DNA of 64,000 nt from Oreohelix idahoensis (Eukaryota; Mollusca; Gastropoda; Stylommatophora; Oreohelicidae): positions 268,001 to 332,000 of the forward strand of contig JAMPIV010016260.1 in NCBI GenBank assembly GCA_024509875.1. The letters are read 5' to 3'. Below the pieces are notes generated by a model. It did not search any database, had not been told where the DNA came from, and saw nothing but the letters and a program-made list of their open reading frames with translations. Shown one piece after another: positions 1-11,905 of the stretch (positions within the stretch are counted from its first letter, which is position 1; each line of letters opens with the position of its first letter). A program made the translations under genes and the position numbers.

Positions 1-2148
1 TTCATTCTGTTGTTAATGTCCTTGCTTGTTCCGCCGTCAGGTGTTACTATGCTTCCTAGGTAAGTAAATGTGTCTGTCTGTTCTAACTTCTGGTTCCTTA
101 CTGTTATTGGCTCAGGATTGCCCACATTTAGTGTCATGACCTCCGTCTTCTTCAGATTGATGTTCAGGCCAACCTGCTGGCCATACTTATTCAGTCTATC
201 AGTTTTGTCTTGAATGTGTTGGTGTGAATGCGCGAGCAGTGCAATGTCATCTGCATATTCCAAATCTTCCAGTGTAGAAAACGTTGTCCATCTAATTCCT
301 CTTGGACTGCCCTCTGTTGTCTGGCGCATCACCCAATCTATGACTGTCAAAAATAATGTTGTTGATAAGGGGCATCCCTGTCGTACTCCTGTTTTCACTT
401 CGAAAGTTACATTACTCGATCCAACACTGCACGTAAAGTTAGAATAGAGGCTTTTTATAATGGAAACAATGCGGCTGGGAATTCCATAAGCCCTCAGAAT
501 TTTCCATAGGCTGTCCCTGTGTATGCTGTCGAAAGCCTTTTCAAAATCAACAAAGTTAATGTACAGCTGTCTCTGCCATTCTGAGCACTGCTCTATAATG
601 TTCCTGAGGGCAAATATATGATCTGCACATCTTCTGTTCTTTCTGAATCCCGCTTGTTCTTTCCTCAGTTTATGGTCAACTGCTTTTGAAATTCTCTGGA
701 TGATTATCCTGCCTAGTATTTTGCTGGGAACTGAGAGGAGGGTAATTCCTCTCCAGTTGTTGCAGTCTGCAAGGTCGCCCTTCTTGGGCAATTTGACAAT
801 TGTTCCTTTACTCCACTCTGTTGGTGTTGTCTCAGTTTCCCAGACTTGTGCAAATAGTGGTTCTAATAGTTCTGCTGCTAGTTCAGGGTCTGTCTTGAAT
901 AGCTCAGCATTCAGATTGTCGTGACCAGGCGCTTTTTTTTTCCATTTTTTAGCCCTTTGATAGCTGTGATAATTTCTTCTTTTCGTGGAATGTCTGTATT
1001 TACGTCTAAGTCACTTTCAGCCTCAGGAACATTCAGCTGAGTCTCTGGTGGTTCCTTATTCAGTGTTTCTCTGAAGTGCTCTGCCCACCTTGTTTCCTGC
1101 CCCTGTGCTGTGGTGATGAGATTTCCTTGCTTGTCTCTTACTAACGTTATGTTGTTTGCACCTCGCTTTCCACTGATAGCTTTAGTTATTTTATAAACTG
1201 TGCTTTGTTCATTTCTCAGTGCTGCCTCTTCTGCCTGTCTTGCAAGGTCATCCAGAAATGTCCTTTTGTTAGCACGGGTTTGACGTTTTACTTCCTTGTC
1301 CAGCTGACTGAACTGTTCACTATATATTGCCTTTAACCTGGGAGACTTAGCTTCTGTTTTCTTCCTTTTCATTTCCTTTCTCTTCGCTATGGTGTTTAGC
1401 GTTTCTGGTGTTATCCAGTCTTGGCTCTTTCTTTCCTGGAATCCCAAGCATGACTTGCTGCTTTCTTTATATATTGTTGAGATGGTGTTGAATTTCTGGT
1501 CCACATCGTCGGTCTCTGTTCTTTCCTGGCTTTTGGTAATCAGATATCGTCTCTTTACGTCGACCACAAACGCTTTTCTGGTGAGGGGGTCCTTAAGTTT
1601 CGTGATGTTGTATCTTTTCTGTTTGACTGCAACTGGTCCAGCAGCTCTGAGTTTCACCTTCAGTCTTGCTACTACTAGGTGATGATCACTTCCCACATCT
1701 GCGCCTCTTCTTACTTTCACGTCTTGTAGTGCATGTCTCCATCTGCCATTGATCATTATGTGATCTATCTGGTTTTTGTCTCGTCCGTTTGGTGATTCCC
1801 ATGTTAACTTGTGCACTTCTTTGTGTTGAAAAAGTGTTCCTCCGATGACCAGGTTGTTAATACTGCAGAAGCTTATTAATTTGTCCCCATTCTCATTTAC
1901 TGTTCCACTGCCGCATTTCCCCATTACTCTTTCGTTATAATTATTGTGTGTTCCAACTTTCGCATTTAGGTCTCCCATTACTATAATAAGATCGTACCTG
2001 GGTACAGTTTCCATTTCCTTTTGTACCTGTTGATAGAACTCGTCCTTGATCTCTTCGTCGCTGTCATTTGTTGGTGCATAACATTGTATAATTGTGGTGT
2101 TGGTGAATCTCCCTCTCAGTCTTGCTCTTATTAGTCTGTTGTTAATGG
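1..2148 (-). mobile_element. LINE-A copy 1 (RTE-like non-LTR retrotransposon), truncated
   Basis: Reverse-complement reading gives an apurinic-type endonuclease followed by a reverse transcriptase, collinear with the fuller LINE-A copy at 58255-63045. The RT part (1-940) retains the motifs TGVRQGCPLSTTLF and LEYADDIALLAH with the catalytic YADD box. The element is cut at its 3' side by the window edge and at its 5' side near 2148, where similarity to the other copy stops, so the first part of the endonuclease is missing. The endonuclease wording (HKEVHKLTWESPNGRD, NQIDHIM) is that of RTE/BovB-type elements. Frames are broken, for example in the A/T run near 940-950, so this copy is dead. Confidence 0.9.
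911..2014 (-). pseudogene. LINE-A1 endonuclease and linker to RT, partial
   Basis: A 367-codon open stretch covering the second half of the endonuclease and the linker into RT. Visible endonuclease motifs are IVMGDLNAKVG (residues about 10-20), NQIDHIMI and GSDHHLVVA, the last carrying the catalytic SDH triad piece. After it comes a basic, charged linker (KRKEMKRKKTEAKSPR). The N-terminal strand with the metal-binding Glu (ESRWTG in copy 3) is lost by 5' truncation; the methionine used here is simply the first in frame. The frame ends in a short out-of-frame tail (KKKRLVTTI) caused by slippage in a homopolymer run, and RT continues in another frame. Not a host gene. Confidence 0.85.
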
Positions 2149-3175
2149 TTGTAACTATTAGGGGAGAGGAATACTGGTGTATATTGTCACATCAAAAGAT
2201 AATGGTGGCATAGGTTGGTATAAAGCTATGACCCTTTTCGTTTGTTTGTAATGTACCTGTACTTAAATGTGGAATAGTATAGTATACTGGGTATAAAGAA
2301 GGATGCATAACCTTCACATTTCAGGGTCCTGGGTACTGACGTTAATGTAGTACCAAACGCTTGAGAACTGCTCGATTCAGGACTCTATCTGTATACTTCG
2401 AGCCCATGCTAGTGGCCATTGCCCATCAAAAGGTGGAAAAGATTGTCAACCGAGCAGAGGAAACGTTCTACCTGTATTCTCCTGCCAAGATAAGTTCTTG
2501 TTCGGCACCTGGCAGCTCAACTAAAAGAACTTAACAGACTAGAAAGTGACATTAAAGAAAACTGTGCCTAGTATTAATATTTCCACAAGTGACAAACGAA
2601 AACAGACATAACTTAAAGGGAGTGATTATAACCAACAATCTATGGTGTAATACCAGTATTACCTCAAGGTAGAAGAATATAACCACACACTTATATTAGA
2701 ATAATAGAGTATGTATGGACAGAAGATCCACTGTGTTATTGGAATGTTGTAAATGATTCTTTTGATTTCACTTTTGATTGTCAGTCCTGGTTCAACATAA
2801 ATTAGAATCAGGATAATAAATTGTACAAAATTTATTTACACAAATTTCAACCACTGTCTTAAATAAGATAGCCTTTTAAAGTGTCATTGGTATGTTATTG
2901 TTGTAGTACTGTTGGTGGTTGTGAATAATAAACTATTTGTTTGTATATTTGTTGGTTATTGCACATTACACTCCACATTCATAACCCTAGACACTACACG
3001 AAGTCATTTATATAATAATATAGAGTAATTTTGAATGAGATCAAATGGGTGGTAGCGGAAAGGTATTCTCTAAAGTTTAAAATACTATTTGTTAAATTCA
3101 GGGACCTTCATAGCTGATCTCATTTAATCCAATAATAATACATAACAACAATTCATAACATCAAAACCCACCACA
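2149..3175 (+). mobile_element. Decayed LTR related to the Gypsy LTRs at 38-52 kb
   Basis: Read on the reverse strand from 3175, this stretch follows the first part of the Gypsy LTR (38185 onward) block by block: a TGTGGTGGG-like start, gatgttat, gagatcagct, the gctaccaccc...gatctcatt block and tgtctaggg. Further in, the two share cataacct...ttcaggg and the accgag/gtcaacc blocks more loosely. The end at 3175 (CCACCACA) is the same LTR terminus, so its plus strand matches the sense orientation of a Gypsy element lying opposite to the one at 38-52 kb. The left side is cut by LINE-A1. No internal coding region follows at 3176, so it is a solo or truncated LTR of an older relative. Identity is clearly low. 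Confidence 0.6.
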
Positions 3176-3230
3176 ACCACTCTCACCTTTATCATCATTA
3201 GTTCTTTTTTCAGGGACAATTAATTAATCT

Positions 3231-3241
3231 GCCTGCCTGCC

Positions 3242-3278
<37 letters not shown>
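3231..3278 (+). repeat. (CTGC)n/(CTGT)n microsatellite
   Basis: Three CTGC units pass into about nine CTGT units, then degrade into ctcgctctgtgtctg. Confidence 0.95.
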
Positions 3279-3949
3279 CGCTCTGTGTCTGTCGTTCTAC
3301 CTACCTTCTGTCTTTCATATTCTCTCGTGCCAGTGCCATGAATAAATTCAGTCAACGCCCTATTTTAACTAATTTATAATCGATACGCACCGATCACTCC
3401 GGAATTTTCATTTCAAAACACTCTTGAGTTTAAACGTCGACTGTGTTGAAGGTTTAATAAAAGAAATGTGAAACTAAATCTCCTGGAATATTTACATCTT
3501 TATATATATCTTTTAATTGGGTTTTTAACAAACAAGAAATCAATCAATCAAAACAAAACAAACAAACGAGAACAAAAATATCATTTATAGTGCTCAATAC
3601 ACATAAAGTCAAAGCTAACAATATGAAAACGATAGACACCTTTCTGGCAATAAATCATTCAACATGAGTCGATCATTGACGCATGATCAATTGCTAACAT
3701 GTTTGTTCAAGTGTAAAACAGGGAATCAAATGGAAAATGAAGGCAGCCAATAAAAAATACGTTCCCCAAGAGTCATTGATAGTGAAGACATAAATATTTA
3801 ATATTCATAGTAAAGCTTTTTAGTAATGGAGCAAGTGAAGTAAATTTTAATATTCTCAGCTGCAGTTTGTTTAATATCAGAGAAGTTCAATAGTGTATCT
3901 TTGTGCACTACAAAGTTGGCACATTTGTTTTCACTGAATAAAATTTGAT
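3279..3949. other. No recognisable gene or repeat
   Basis: AT-rich sequence with no long open frame, no LINE motif and no tandem structure that I can see. Confidence 0.5.
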
Positions 3950-4034
3950 TGCTAGAGCAGGGGTCGGCGACCAGTCGTTCACGATCTGCCGGTAGTTCCC
4001 AGGCGATGTTTTGGTAGATTTATAAGCTACTGCG

Positions 4035-4102
4035 GGGGAAAGGAGGGGGGGGGGGAGGGGGGGGGGGGGGGAGAGGAGAAAAAAGGGGGGGGGGAGAAGA
4101 AG
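4035..4102 (+). repeat. Poly-G / G-rich tract
   Basis: Long runs of G interrupted by single A or GAGA, inside the hAT element. Four or more G-runs lie close together, so the plus strand could fold as a G-quadruplex. A homopolymer this long may also be inaccurate in length. Confidence 0.9.
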
Positions 4103-4829
4103 AAATACTTTTTAAAATAGGGAAATTTCGGACTAAACCTCCCCCTCCGACATTTAAAATCGCGGTTTCCCCGGGATTTTGTTATTGTTGTTGTTGTTGT
4201 TTGACCAGGGATGATGAGCTTCTCGCTTTTTAGCAACCAATACCAAGTTGAAGACTCCTTGGTATTATCTACACAGTAGATCTAGGCTTTTCCTGTGGCT
4301 TTTCTGCCATTCCGAAACGTGTTGAGTTGAAGTCATGAGCTCCAGTTTCTCCAGCTTGGCTTGCATGTAAAGGATCAACACATCTGGTCCCAAGCAAGGA
4401 GTAAGAAGTGCGTGGCATACTGTGCATTCCCCGCCATCCAAGGGGGCTCTCCAACTATGGAGAGCTAAAATACTGTACTCTGGTTTTGGGCTCTCCCAAG
4501 GAATTGTCACGTCCTGCAAAGAACCACTTGTCAGCTTCCCCTGCCTATCACTGGGTCCATAGTGAGATCCTTCTGCATGCAGTCAAACAAGTCAAGGCCA
4601 AAGAATTACGACTGGGGCTCAAGTGACTTCTCCAAGCTTAGTGTGCAGTACTGGGTTCTGAACAAGTATCACCACAGAGGGAATCCCTGGAAGTGTGTGG
4701 ATGATTTCAAGAGTCAATGAGGATGTAATTAGCCTCACAGACATAGGTTCATTTCCACCTATATATATATTGTAAAATTGTGCATAGCTGGTGGTCATAT
4801 AAGTATGACTTCAGATATGCCTCCATGAA

Positions 4830-5271
4830 AGTTCTTCTTCTTTGATCATTAGCCGCCGACCATCAAAGCAGTCAGTGGCCATCACGCCTAGTGGCGTCTT
4901 GTAGGGCAACAACAAATTGATTCCACTTTGCTCGGTCGGTGGCCATCCTTCATACAATGCCCCAACTCTGGTTCATTCTTTGCATCTCATCCTCCACAGT
5001 CCTCCGCCAGGTTGTTTTTTGGTCGGCCTCTCTTTCGTTTTCCTTCAGGGGTCCAAAGCATAGCTGTTCTAGTGATGGCATCGGGGTCTCTTCTGAGGAC
5101 ATGGCCAACCCAGCTCCAGCGTCTGCCAGCTATGATGGTGTGCATGTCCTCTTGCTTGCTCCGAGTAAGCAGATCTTGGTTGGTGATGGTATTTGGGCCA
5201 AAAGATTCGGTGAATTTTTCTTAGGCATGTTGTGTGAAAAGAGGACAATTTCAACATTTCCTTCTCTGTAA
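4830..5271 (-). mobile_element. LINE-A copy 2, 3'-terminal fragment inserted in the hAT element
   Basis: About 440 bp matching the last part of LINE-A, from the block read as SKLSSFHTTCLRKI through ARDRAKWNQFVVALQD-like residues to the stop, the 3' UTR and a short (GAA)n tail, which appears on the plus strand as ttcttcttc at 4831. A 9-bp target duplication, ctccatgaa, lies at 4821-4829 and 5272-5280. It is 5'-truncated, the usual result of incomplete target-primed reverse transcription. Confidence 0.9.
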
Positions 5272-5607
5272 CTCCATGAATGTCTCCGGGATCAAAGGTT
5301 ACTTTTTTGGCATTCCCATTGAAAACTCTCCAGGTGGCTACTAAAATATATCCGTGAACTGCGTGAGATAGGAACGCCATCTTTTCTTTGTAAGGTTCAC
5401 CCCAATCTTTTCTCTCTCCCCCCCACTTTAAAAATTACACACACCCACAAACCCACGTACACTCACATATCTATATAGATAATAGATCTCTAGAGAGTTC
5501 TTTGTGACAAAAGTAGATACCAAATGCTCCTGGGTTGCCGACCCCTGTGCTAGAGGATAGATCAGGTTTTAATATATGAGATTACTAATAATAAAATTAT
5601 AGAACTA

Positions 5608-5754
5608 CGCATTGACAGACAGACAGACAGGCAGACAGACAGAACCACGCATAGACAGAGATAGGCAGGCGGCAGGCATACAGACAGATCGGTATGCAGT
5701 CATACAGGCAGATAGACAGACAGATAGACAGACAGACAGACAGACAGAGAGACT
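5608..5754. repeat. Impure (GACA)n microsatellite
   Basis: Mixed GACA/GGCA units (cagacagacaggcagacag...) interrupted by non-repeat bases, leading directly into the pure GATA array. Confidence 0.9.
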
Positions 5755-5947
<193 letters not shown>

Positions 5948-6061
5948 GTAGAAGTGAGGTTGTATTGCAAGAAGACAAGAGCTAAGGAAGCTCACTGGTG
6001 ATATTAGAAGGAAGGCATCCACTTTCTTTGGCCATTATGAGAAAAAGAAAGTAAGTAGATA

Positions 6062-6226
6062 TTGCAGGCTTACTGAGAGACAAGAAAGGGATATACGGAA
6101 TAAATGAAGGGTAACGGAGAGATTAAACAAAAGGTATTTACAGAACAAATTAAGGTTAACAGAGATAAGAAAGGGATATACTGAACAAACAGAAGCTAAC
6201 AGAGAGAAAAGAAAGGGATATACTTG
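6062..6226. repeat. Diverged ~48-bp tandem repeat
   Basis: Three to four degenerate units, each containing a variant of 'aagaaagggatatac..aacaa..(a)aggtaacagagag'. The same unit recurs at 8505-8585, 2.3 kb away, so it is an interspersed as well as a tandem unit. Confidence 0.7.
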
Positions 6227-6230
6227 TAAC

Positions 6231-7690
6231 GGTTTCCCTCCTCTTAGCTCTGCATTAGTGGTCCAACAGTGACCAAAACTCATGAGTAACTGATGTAGGT
6301 CTTCAAAGGTGTCTACCTTCGCACAAGATTACTCTTGGCAGAGTTGTAGGTAGAAGGATAATGATTCTTCTACCCCCCAGGTAGTTTCACAAGATATTCA
6401 GAAAAGCGAGAACAATGTTGCATTGGCTGAGCACGTTAACTCTACTATCTGCCGTCAACTTGTGTGAAGGATAGGGTTATCTTATAATTCGTTACCTCAT
6501 TCAGGCGAATTTCCTCTTAAAATTATTATTTAGCTCTCTTTACGTGTATTTAAGAAATTGTCTGAGACATACGCATGTAGTACATTCAAAATGATTAAAT
6601 CGGCTTTAGGTTTGTCTTTATACAAGTACCAAATTTAATAATCAATTATGTCTTAACAGTTACAAAAATGAATAATCGCTTAGAAAAAAGTATTCATCAC
6701 AGTGTGATGATATGGTTTTCGAAAATGGACAGTTCACTTGGCAGCTTATAAGTTTTAATTCGCCGCCAATATTTGTTTCTGCTCCCACTGATGTTTTCGT
6801 TCTTTGCAGATAGGTGAGACCCGTCTGATGATGGTGTCTAGCGTCGACTTCAGGCCACTTATACCCTCACTTGTTCCAGAAATAGTACCCTCAACTGGTA
6901 CCACCAACTAGTGTCACAAAAGAAAAGAAACAAATACCCTTTGAGTATTGAGTTTCCCGACACATACTTATGTGGCGCCCTCTTTTCATTTCACCATCCC
7001 ATCTATCTCAGAACTTTTACCCTCTCTGAGAATTAATCTTAATTCCAGTGGGTGAAAAACTATCTTTACATTTAAAATGAATAGTTTTATATTTAACTTT
7101 AGTTGAAAATGTTAACAATATAGTTTGAATATGTTTACATTTACATCGGTTTAAAAGGATGTAAACTGTCATTACAGTTAGAGTAAATATGTTTTACATT
7201 TACACTGGTTGAAAAGGTTGAAACTTTCATTACATTTAGAGTGAATATGTTTTACATTTACACTGGTTGAAAAGGTTAATAATATAACAAGTATGTACAT
7301 CATTTCTTTCATCATTCCCTTCCTGCTCCATATGGAACTTGGGACTACCTCTGCTTTTGGTTCTTTATAAGAAACTCGCAATAAAGCAGTCATCCGCCCT
7401 GGCAGTGGTGGTTCATGAAATCGTCATTCTATAGGCTGAGGTTGCCAACCTCAAATAACTGGGACATCCACTTGCAATTTTCACATATTAATATTCACAT
7501 GTCAATTTATACGTATTAGTACTCATGTTAATAATTAAAAAATATAGAATTCAAAATGTAAAACTTATGCCAATCTTTAGGCTCACAGTCTGCTGGCTCA
7601 GAGAAATAAGGGCACTTGTAGGGGCCTCTTACACTTGGTCTAGGGTTGTTACTTTAGCAATAAGTTCCCACTTTGACTTCGTGTTTCAGA
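6231..7690. repeat. Family J repeat, copy 1
   Basis: The block 6231-6902 is closely similar to 16531-17685 (for example the shared ttagctctgca.tagtggtcc and tccagaaatagtaccctcaa stretches), and 7566-7690 matches 17688-17795. In this copy an extra ~660 bp (6903-7565) separates the two blocks. No coding potential or terminal repeat is visible, so the class is unknown: an interspersed repeat or segmental duplication. At 6549-6560 it preserves the empty target site of the LINE-A insertion seen in copy 2. Confidence 0.8.
7068..7290. repeat. ~66-bp tandem repeat
   Basis: About three units, each built around 'gaatatgttttacatttacactggttgaaaaggtt' variants. The last two are nearly identical, the first is diverged. 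Lies in the part of family J copy 1 that copy 2 lacks. Confidence 0.8.
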
Positions 7691-8504
7691 TTTCTCGGAT
7701 TCCGGTTTTCCTTGCTAACAATGGTAGAGTTTTCCTGGGAGATAATTCCTCAAGATGCTCAAAGTCCGGTCCGATAAATGAAATCTGCTGCTATTCTTAA
7801 CTCTGGCAAGGTCTAGTTGTCTTCTTGGCGCGAGGTGAATTTTCACAGTGCTTTCAACTGACTAAAGTGTCAGGTTATATTGCCCCTCTCGTTTCTGGCA
7901 CGTGTTGCTTACTATTAGATCAGGCCCCAATCAGAAATCTAGTTATGGTTACATCTCGAGTGCAGGCCAATAATTTCAAACATGCGTGTTTATGATGGGG
8001 TAATTCAAAATATTTCCACTAGGAAATTTATATGCATTAATACAAAGGTCATGTCTTCCAAATATGGAATGAAAACATCCGATCACTCTCTCGGGGATGT
8101 TTACAAATGAGATATTACTTTCATCTAAAGCAATGCCTTTGTAACAAGGTGTGCAGGAAATGATTACGTCATTCGTTTCCGCCAGGTCTATAATTTATCG
8201 CGGTGCACTCATAGGTAAACATGACACTCGTTCACTATGCAAATATTGACCGGGCCCATCTTGGTTTTTACCCGCGTCTTAATCTTAGCACAGCCGAGAA
8301 GCGCAAAGCAAACATGATAAATTATCACTGAAGGGAGTATAAAATTGATAAGAAAATAGCTACTATCTGCTTGATAGCAGAGAGAAAAAAATGGGCCGAC
8401 TACGGAAATTGCGAGTGATTTAGTACACAAAAAATGTAACTAAATACGGCAGGAGAGGAAAAGAGATCGACCCAATGATTATGTGACAATAGTTAACAAA
8501 TATA
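7691..8504. other. No recognisable gene or repeat
   Basis: Only short frames without motifs on either strand; no tandem structure seen. Confidence 0.5.
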
Positions 8505-8585
8505 AGCTAACAAAGAGACAAGAGAGGTATAGCCAGAACAAATAGAGGGTAACAGATAGGCTGGACAGGTATATACTGAAAAAAT
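8505..8585. repeat. Second locus of the ~48-bp unit
   Basis: Two degenerate units ('aagctaacaaagagacaagag', 'gggtaacagatagg') like those at 6062-6226. Confidence 0.6.
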
Positions 8586-8865
8586 GTGTACATTGTAAAA
8601 GCTTCTATGCAAGGTCCAAGAAGATGAATGGCGGACATTAGACACAACTGTAAGATTGTAAATGAAAGAGATAATCAAAGATATAAATCAATGGAAACGA
8701 ATTATGTTTACGATAAACAGCTTTAATAGCTTGAAAAGTGACGGAAATGAAGAGATTTTTTATTGTATTCCATGTTGGGCTGTCGCATTATGTGGTTGTG
8801 AAGATGGTATCGGTCATATGTGTGTTTGTTTGCTGAAAGTATTTACATATGTGCCATTATATTAA

Positions 8866-9290
8866 GACCAAAGAACACGAAGAGAAGAGAACTGGAGAAA
8901 GACCAGAAGGGGATGAAGAAGACATGGAAAGACCTTGAGCAGATGGCACGGGACAGGAAGACTTGGCATAAGTTTGTTCATGACACGTGACAGGAAGACT
9001 TGGCATAAGTTTGTTGATGACACGTGACAGGAAGACTTGGCATAAGTTTGTTCATGACACGTGACAGGAAGACGTGGCATAAGTTTGTTCATGACACGTG
9101 ACAGGAAGACTTGGCATACGTTTGTTCATGACACGTGACAGGAAGACTTGGCATAAGTTTGTTCATGACACGTGACAGGAAGACTTGGCATAAGTTTGTT
9201 CATGACACGTGACAGGAAGACTTAGCATAAGTTTGTTGAAGGTCTGTGCTACTTGAGTAGTTGAAAAGTGAAGAAGAAAAAGAATGCAAG
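8866..9290 (+). mobile_element. LINE-K copy 1: C-terminal coding end expanded into a 37-bp minisatellite
   Basis: 8866-8960 reads in one frame as the C-terminus of a non-LTR retrotransposon (RRELEKDQKG..KKTWKDLEQMARDRKTWHKFV), the usual terminal 'W..DR..W...V..LC' block. From about 8949 to 9240 the segment around DRKTWHKFV is repeated about eight times with a 37-bp period (core acaggaagacttggcataag). The last unit runs on into FVEGLC and a stop near 9257, then an A-rich tail. Since 37 is not a multiple of three the array shifts frame each unit, so it arose in non-functional DNA. Unexpanded relatives lie at 11906-12005 and 34676-35003. Confidence 0.8.
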
Positions 9291-10020
9291 AACATTTCTT
9301 ATGTTTTTAGAAAGACACTAGATATCTAGTTCTGACAAATTATAATTTGGTTCTTTACTCATCAAAGAAAAAAAATAATGCGACAACAAAAGTTGCAATG
9401 ATGAACACACAACATCAACTAAGGGAAACGTATTTGAATGCCTACACTCAGCGGCAAGTAACGACCTTTTCATTTCACTTGTAGGACGCTGGGACATTAC
9501 AAAAGCTGTGAGACCTATGATGTAACCAAACTTTAAAGCGTGACAACATCACCCGTTTAACTTTTAACACGTTATTCAACTGGACAAAGGAAACGATGAC
9601 AAGTGTGGGGACATTCCGCAGGTGAGACTTAAAAGGCACTTAGGGTTCTTCTAATTCATTTCCAACGAGACGCTTTCTTTGGTAACGGTTCTGGAAATAG
9701 TTTCAAATAGCTTCAGGCCAACAAGTAAGTCATTCAGCCTTTTCGTGAGCTTAAAGTGTTCTTGGGTGGCACTTGTGGTCGCGTTTGGACGAAAACAATG
9801 CGAATTTTTGGAGCCTGGCAAAGATCAATCAGCAACACGTTCGGAGTTGCCGTTTTGTGTTGTCACAGAATGACTGTTTAGTACAGCTTAGTATTGTTCT
9901 TCCAACATGCCTTAAGTAGAGCCAGGCTGACCAGCGTTACGATTGTTTGTGAACTTGTGCACCGCATCGGATTCGCGATTTTTAAATAAGAAGGTGATTC
10001 ATCGGGACTTATCCCCCATC
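9291..10020. other. No recognisable gene or repeat
   Basis: Nothing identifiable; a few frames of 60-70 codons without motifs. Confidence 0.5.
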
Positions 10021-10023
10021 CTC

Positions 10024-10300
<277 letters not shown>

Positions 10301-10814
10301 TGTCCGTCGATCTATTTGTGGCCTCCGTTTCTTATTTTTGTTGTTACTTGTTTACTAATTGTCTTCGACTGACTTCTGTGACCGTAGATCAGAACTGGCT
10401 GTACATACCACTGGAGAATAATCTGTTTTACTTAACATTGACCGACATGTGGCATACAATACTTTTAATTGTGTAGAACGTTCCTTTTTTTTTGCTTGGG
10501 ATGTTTTACTCTTCATCTCAGAGATGCATTTTCATCCGATATCATTAACATTCCATGCATTTGAATCTATTGACTTGTTTTAAAACTGTTCCATTTCCTG
10601 TGGTGGTGCATTCTAAATAAACCATTTGCTTTTGAAATGACTACTACTGTGGTCTTTTTTGCTACTTTATTTTTACTTTGTCACTGTTGTATCAATCAGT
10701 TCTTGTAACTCTTTTTGCCTATTTGCTATAATGATCCCAATATACAAAGTAAAACGAAAATAGAAAAACAAACATTTGTGAGTCATAGTCACTAAGTACT
10801 AAGGCATCTGACAA
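10301..10814. other. No recognisable gene or repeat
   Basis: AT-rich flank between the microsatellite and the LINE-L remnant, with no clear feature. Confidence 0.5.
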
Positions 10815-11853
10815 AGTGAAACATGTTAGAAAGCATCAACATTGATGGTAAAGACTTGAGGATAATAAAGAACATGTACTGGCAACAAATAGCAGCTGTA
10901 AGAATTAGCAGCCAAGTAAGAATGTTTCAACAAGTAAAAAAATAAAAGGTGTCAGGCAAGGATGTGTGCTGTCACAGGATCTGTTCAATTTGTACAGTGA
11001 AAGTATAATTAGATCCCTATAGGACAAGCCAGGAATATCATTTGGCGGACATAAAATAAACAACTTGAGATACGCTGATGATACAGTCTTAATAAAAAAA
11101 ACTGAAAATAAGCTGCAGGAAAAGGTTGATACAATAGTGATAGAAAGTGAAAATAAAGGCCTTAGCCTTAATAGCAAATAGACAGAAGTAATGGTCGTCT
11201 CAAAGAACATGGCTTCCCCAGAATGTACTATCAAAGTAAATGGAACAGTTTTAGAACAGGTCATTAGATTCAAATGCCCGGGAACATTAATAACAACGGA
11301 TGGAAGATGCATCTCAGAAGTGAAGAGCAGAATAGCTTAGGCTAAAAACAGCATTCTATAAAATGAAGAGTATTTTATGTAACAATTCTTTGTCATTGGA
11401 AGTAAGAAAGAGAGTTATTAATTGTTATGTAGAACCAGTCCTGACATATGGGAGCGAGTCATGGACAATTAATAAACAGGGAAGGCACTGGAGGCCGGTT
11501 TTACAGAAGAATGTTAAAAATACCATGGGCAGCCAAAAAGAGTAATAAGTATGTCCTGACAGAGACCAATGCGCAAAGTAAACTTATTTCACAAGTTAGA
11601 AAGAAGTAATTCACATTTTTTTTTTGGGGGGGGGGGGAGGGGGGGGGGAATGAGAAGAGGAAAGCTGGAATATTTGTAACAACAGGTAAGACTGGTGGAA
11701 AAAGAGATGGAGGAAGACAAAAGAGAGTAAATACTGGACAGTTTGACATCGTGGCATGGAAGGTTGTCAACAACAGAACTGATAAATTGTACTGGAGACA
11801 TGAAGTTATGGAGAGACATGATCTCCTTCACCACTAGGCATGGTAGTTGAAGA
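10815..11853 (+). mobile_element. LINE-L copy 1, heavily decayed reverse transcriptase
   Basis: Conceptual translation, broken by stops and shifts, keeps the RT order of a non-LTR element: INIDGKDLRIIKNMYWQQ, GVRQGCVLSQDLFNLYSE (motif 4 region), NLRYADDTVLIKKTENKL (catalytic YADD), GLSLNSK, FKCPGTLITTDGRC, and EVRKRVINCYVEPVLTYGSESW (thumb). The end near 11853 (FTTRHGS, stop) fits the usual terminal block. A T10-G12-A-G10 homopolymer at 11616-11648 interrupts the C-terminal part. Several in-frame stops show that it is old. No endonuclease part remains, so it was 5'-truncated. Confidence 0.75.
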
Positions 11854-11905
11854 AGTCACCAAGTATAGCAAAAGTAAGAGGTGTCCATTACACAGCGTTT
11901 CGTCA

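Larger units (their letters stand above)
3958..5547. mobile_element. hAT-type DNA transposon, non-autonomous, with 8-bp target duplication
   Basis: The left end CAGGGGTCGGCGACC and the right end GGTTGCCGACCCCTG are near-perfect 15-bp terminal inverted repeats (one mismatch) of the CAGGGGTCGGCAA class typical of hAT elements. They are flanked by an exact 8-bp duplication, tgctagag, at 3950-3957 and 5548-5555, the length hAT transposases make. Removing the LINE-A insertion leaves about 1.14 kb. The short open frames inside show no transposase motif (no BED finger, no hATC block), so this is most likely a non-autonomous derivative moved in trans. It includes the G-rich tract at 4035-4100. Confidence 0.88.

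Noticed and set aside
4265..4626. Transposase gene inside the hAT element
   Set aside because: The frames on both strands are under 90 codons and lack BED, RNase-H-fold or hATC motifs.
8949..9240. CRISPR-like array (37-bp repeats), and the 29-bp array at 14609-15235
   Set aside because: Units are contiguous with no unique spacers, and the context is a eukaryotic retrotransposon-rich region.
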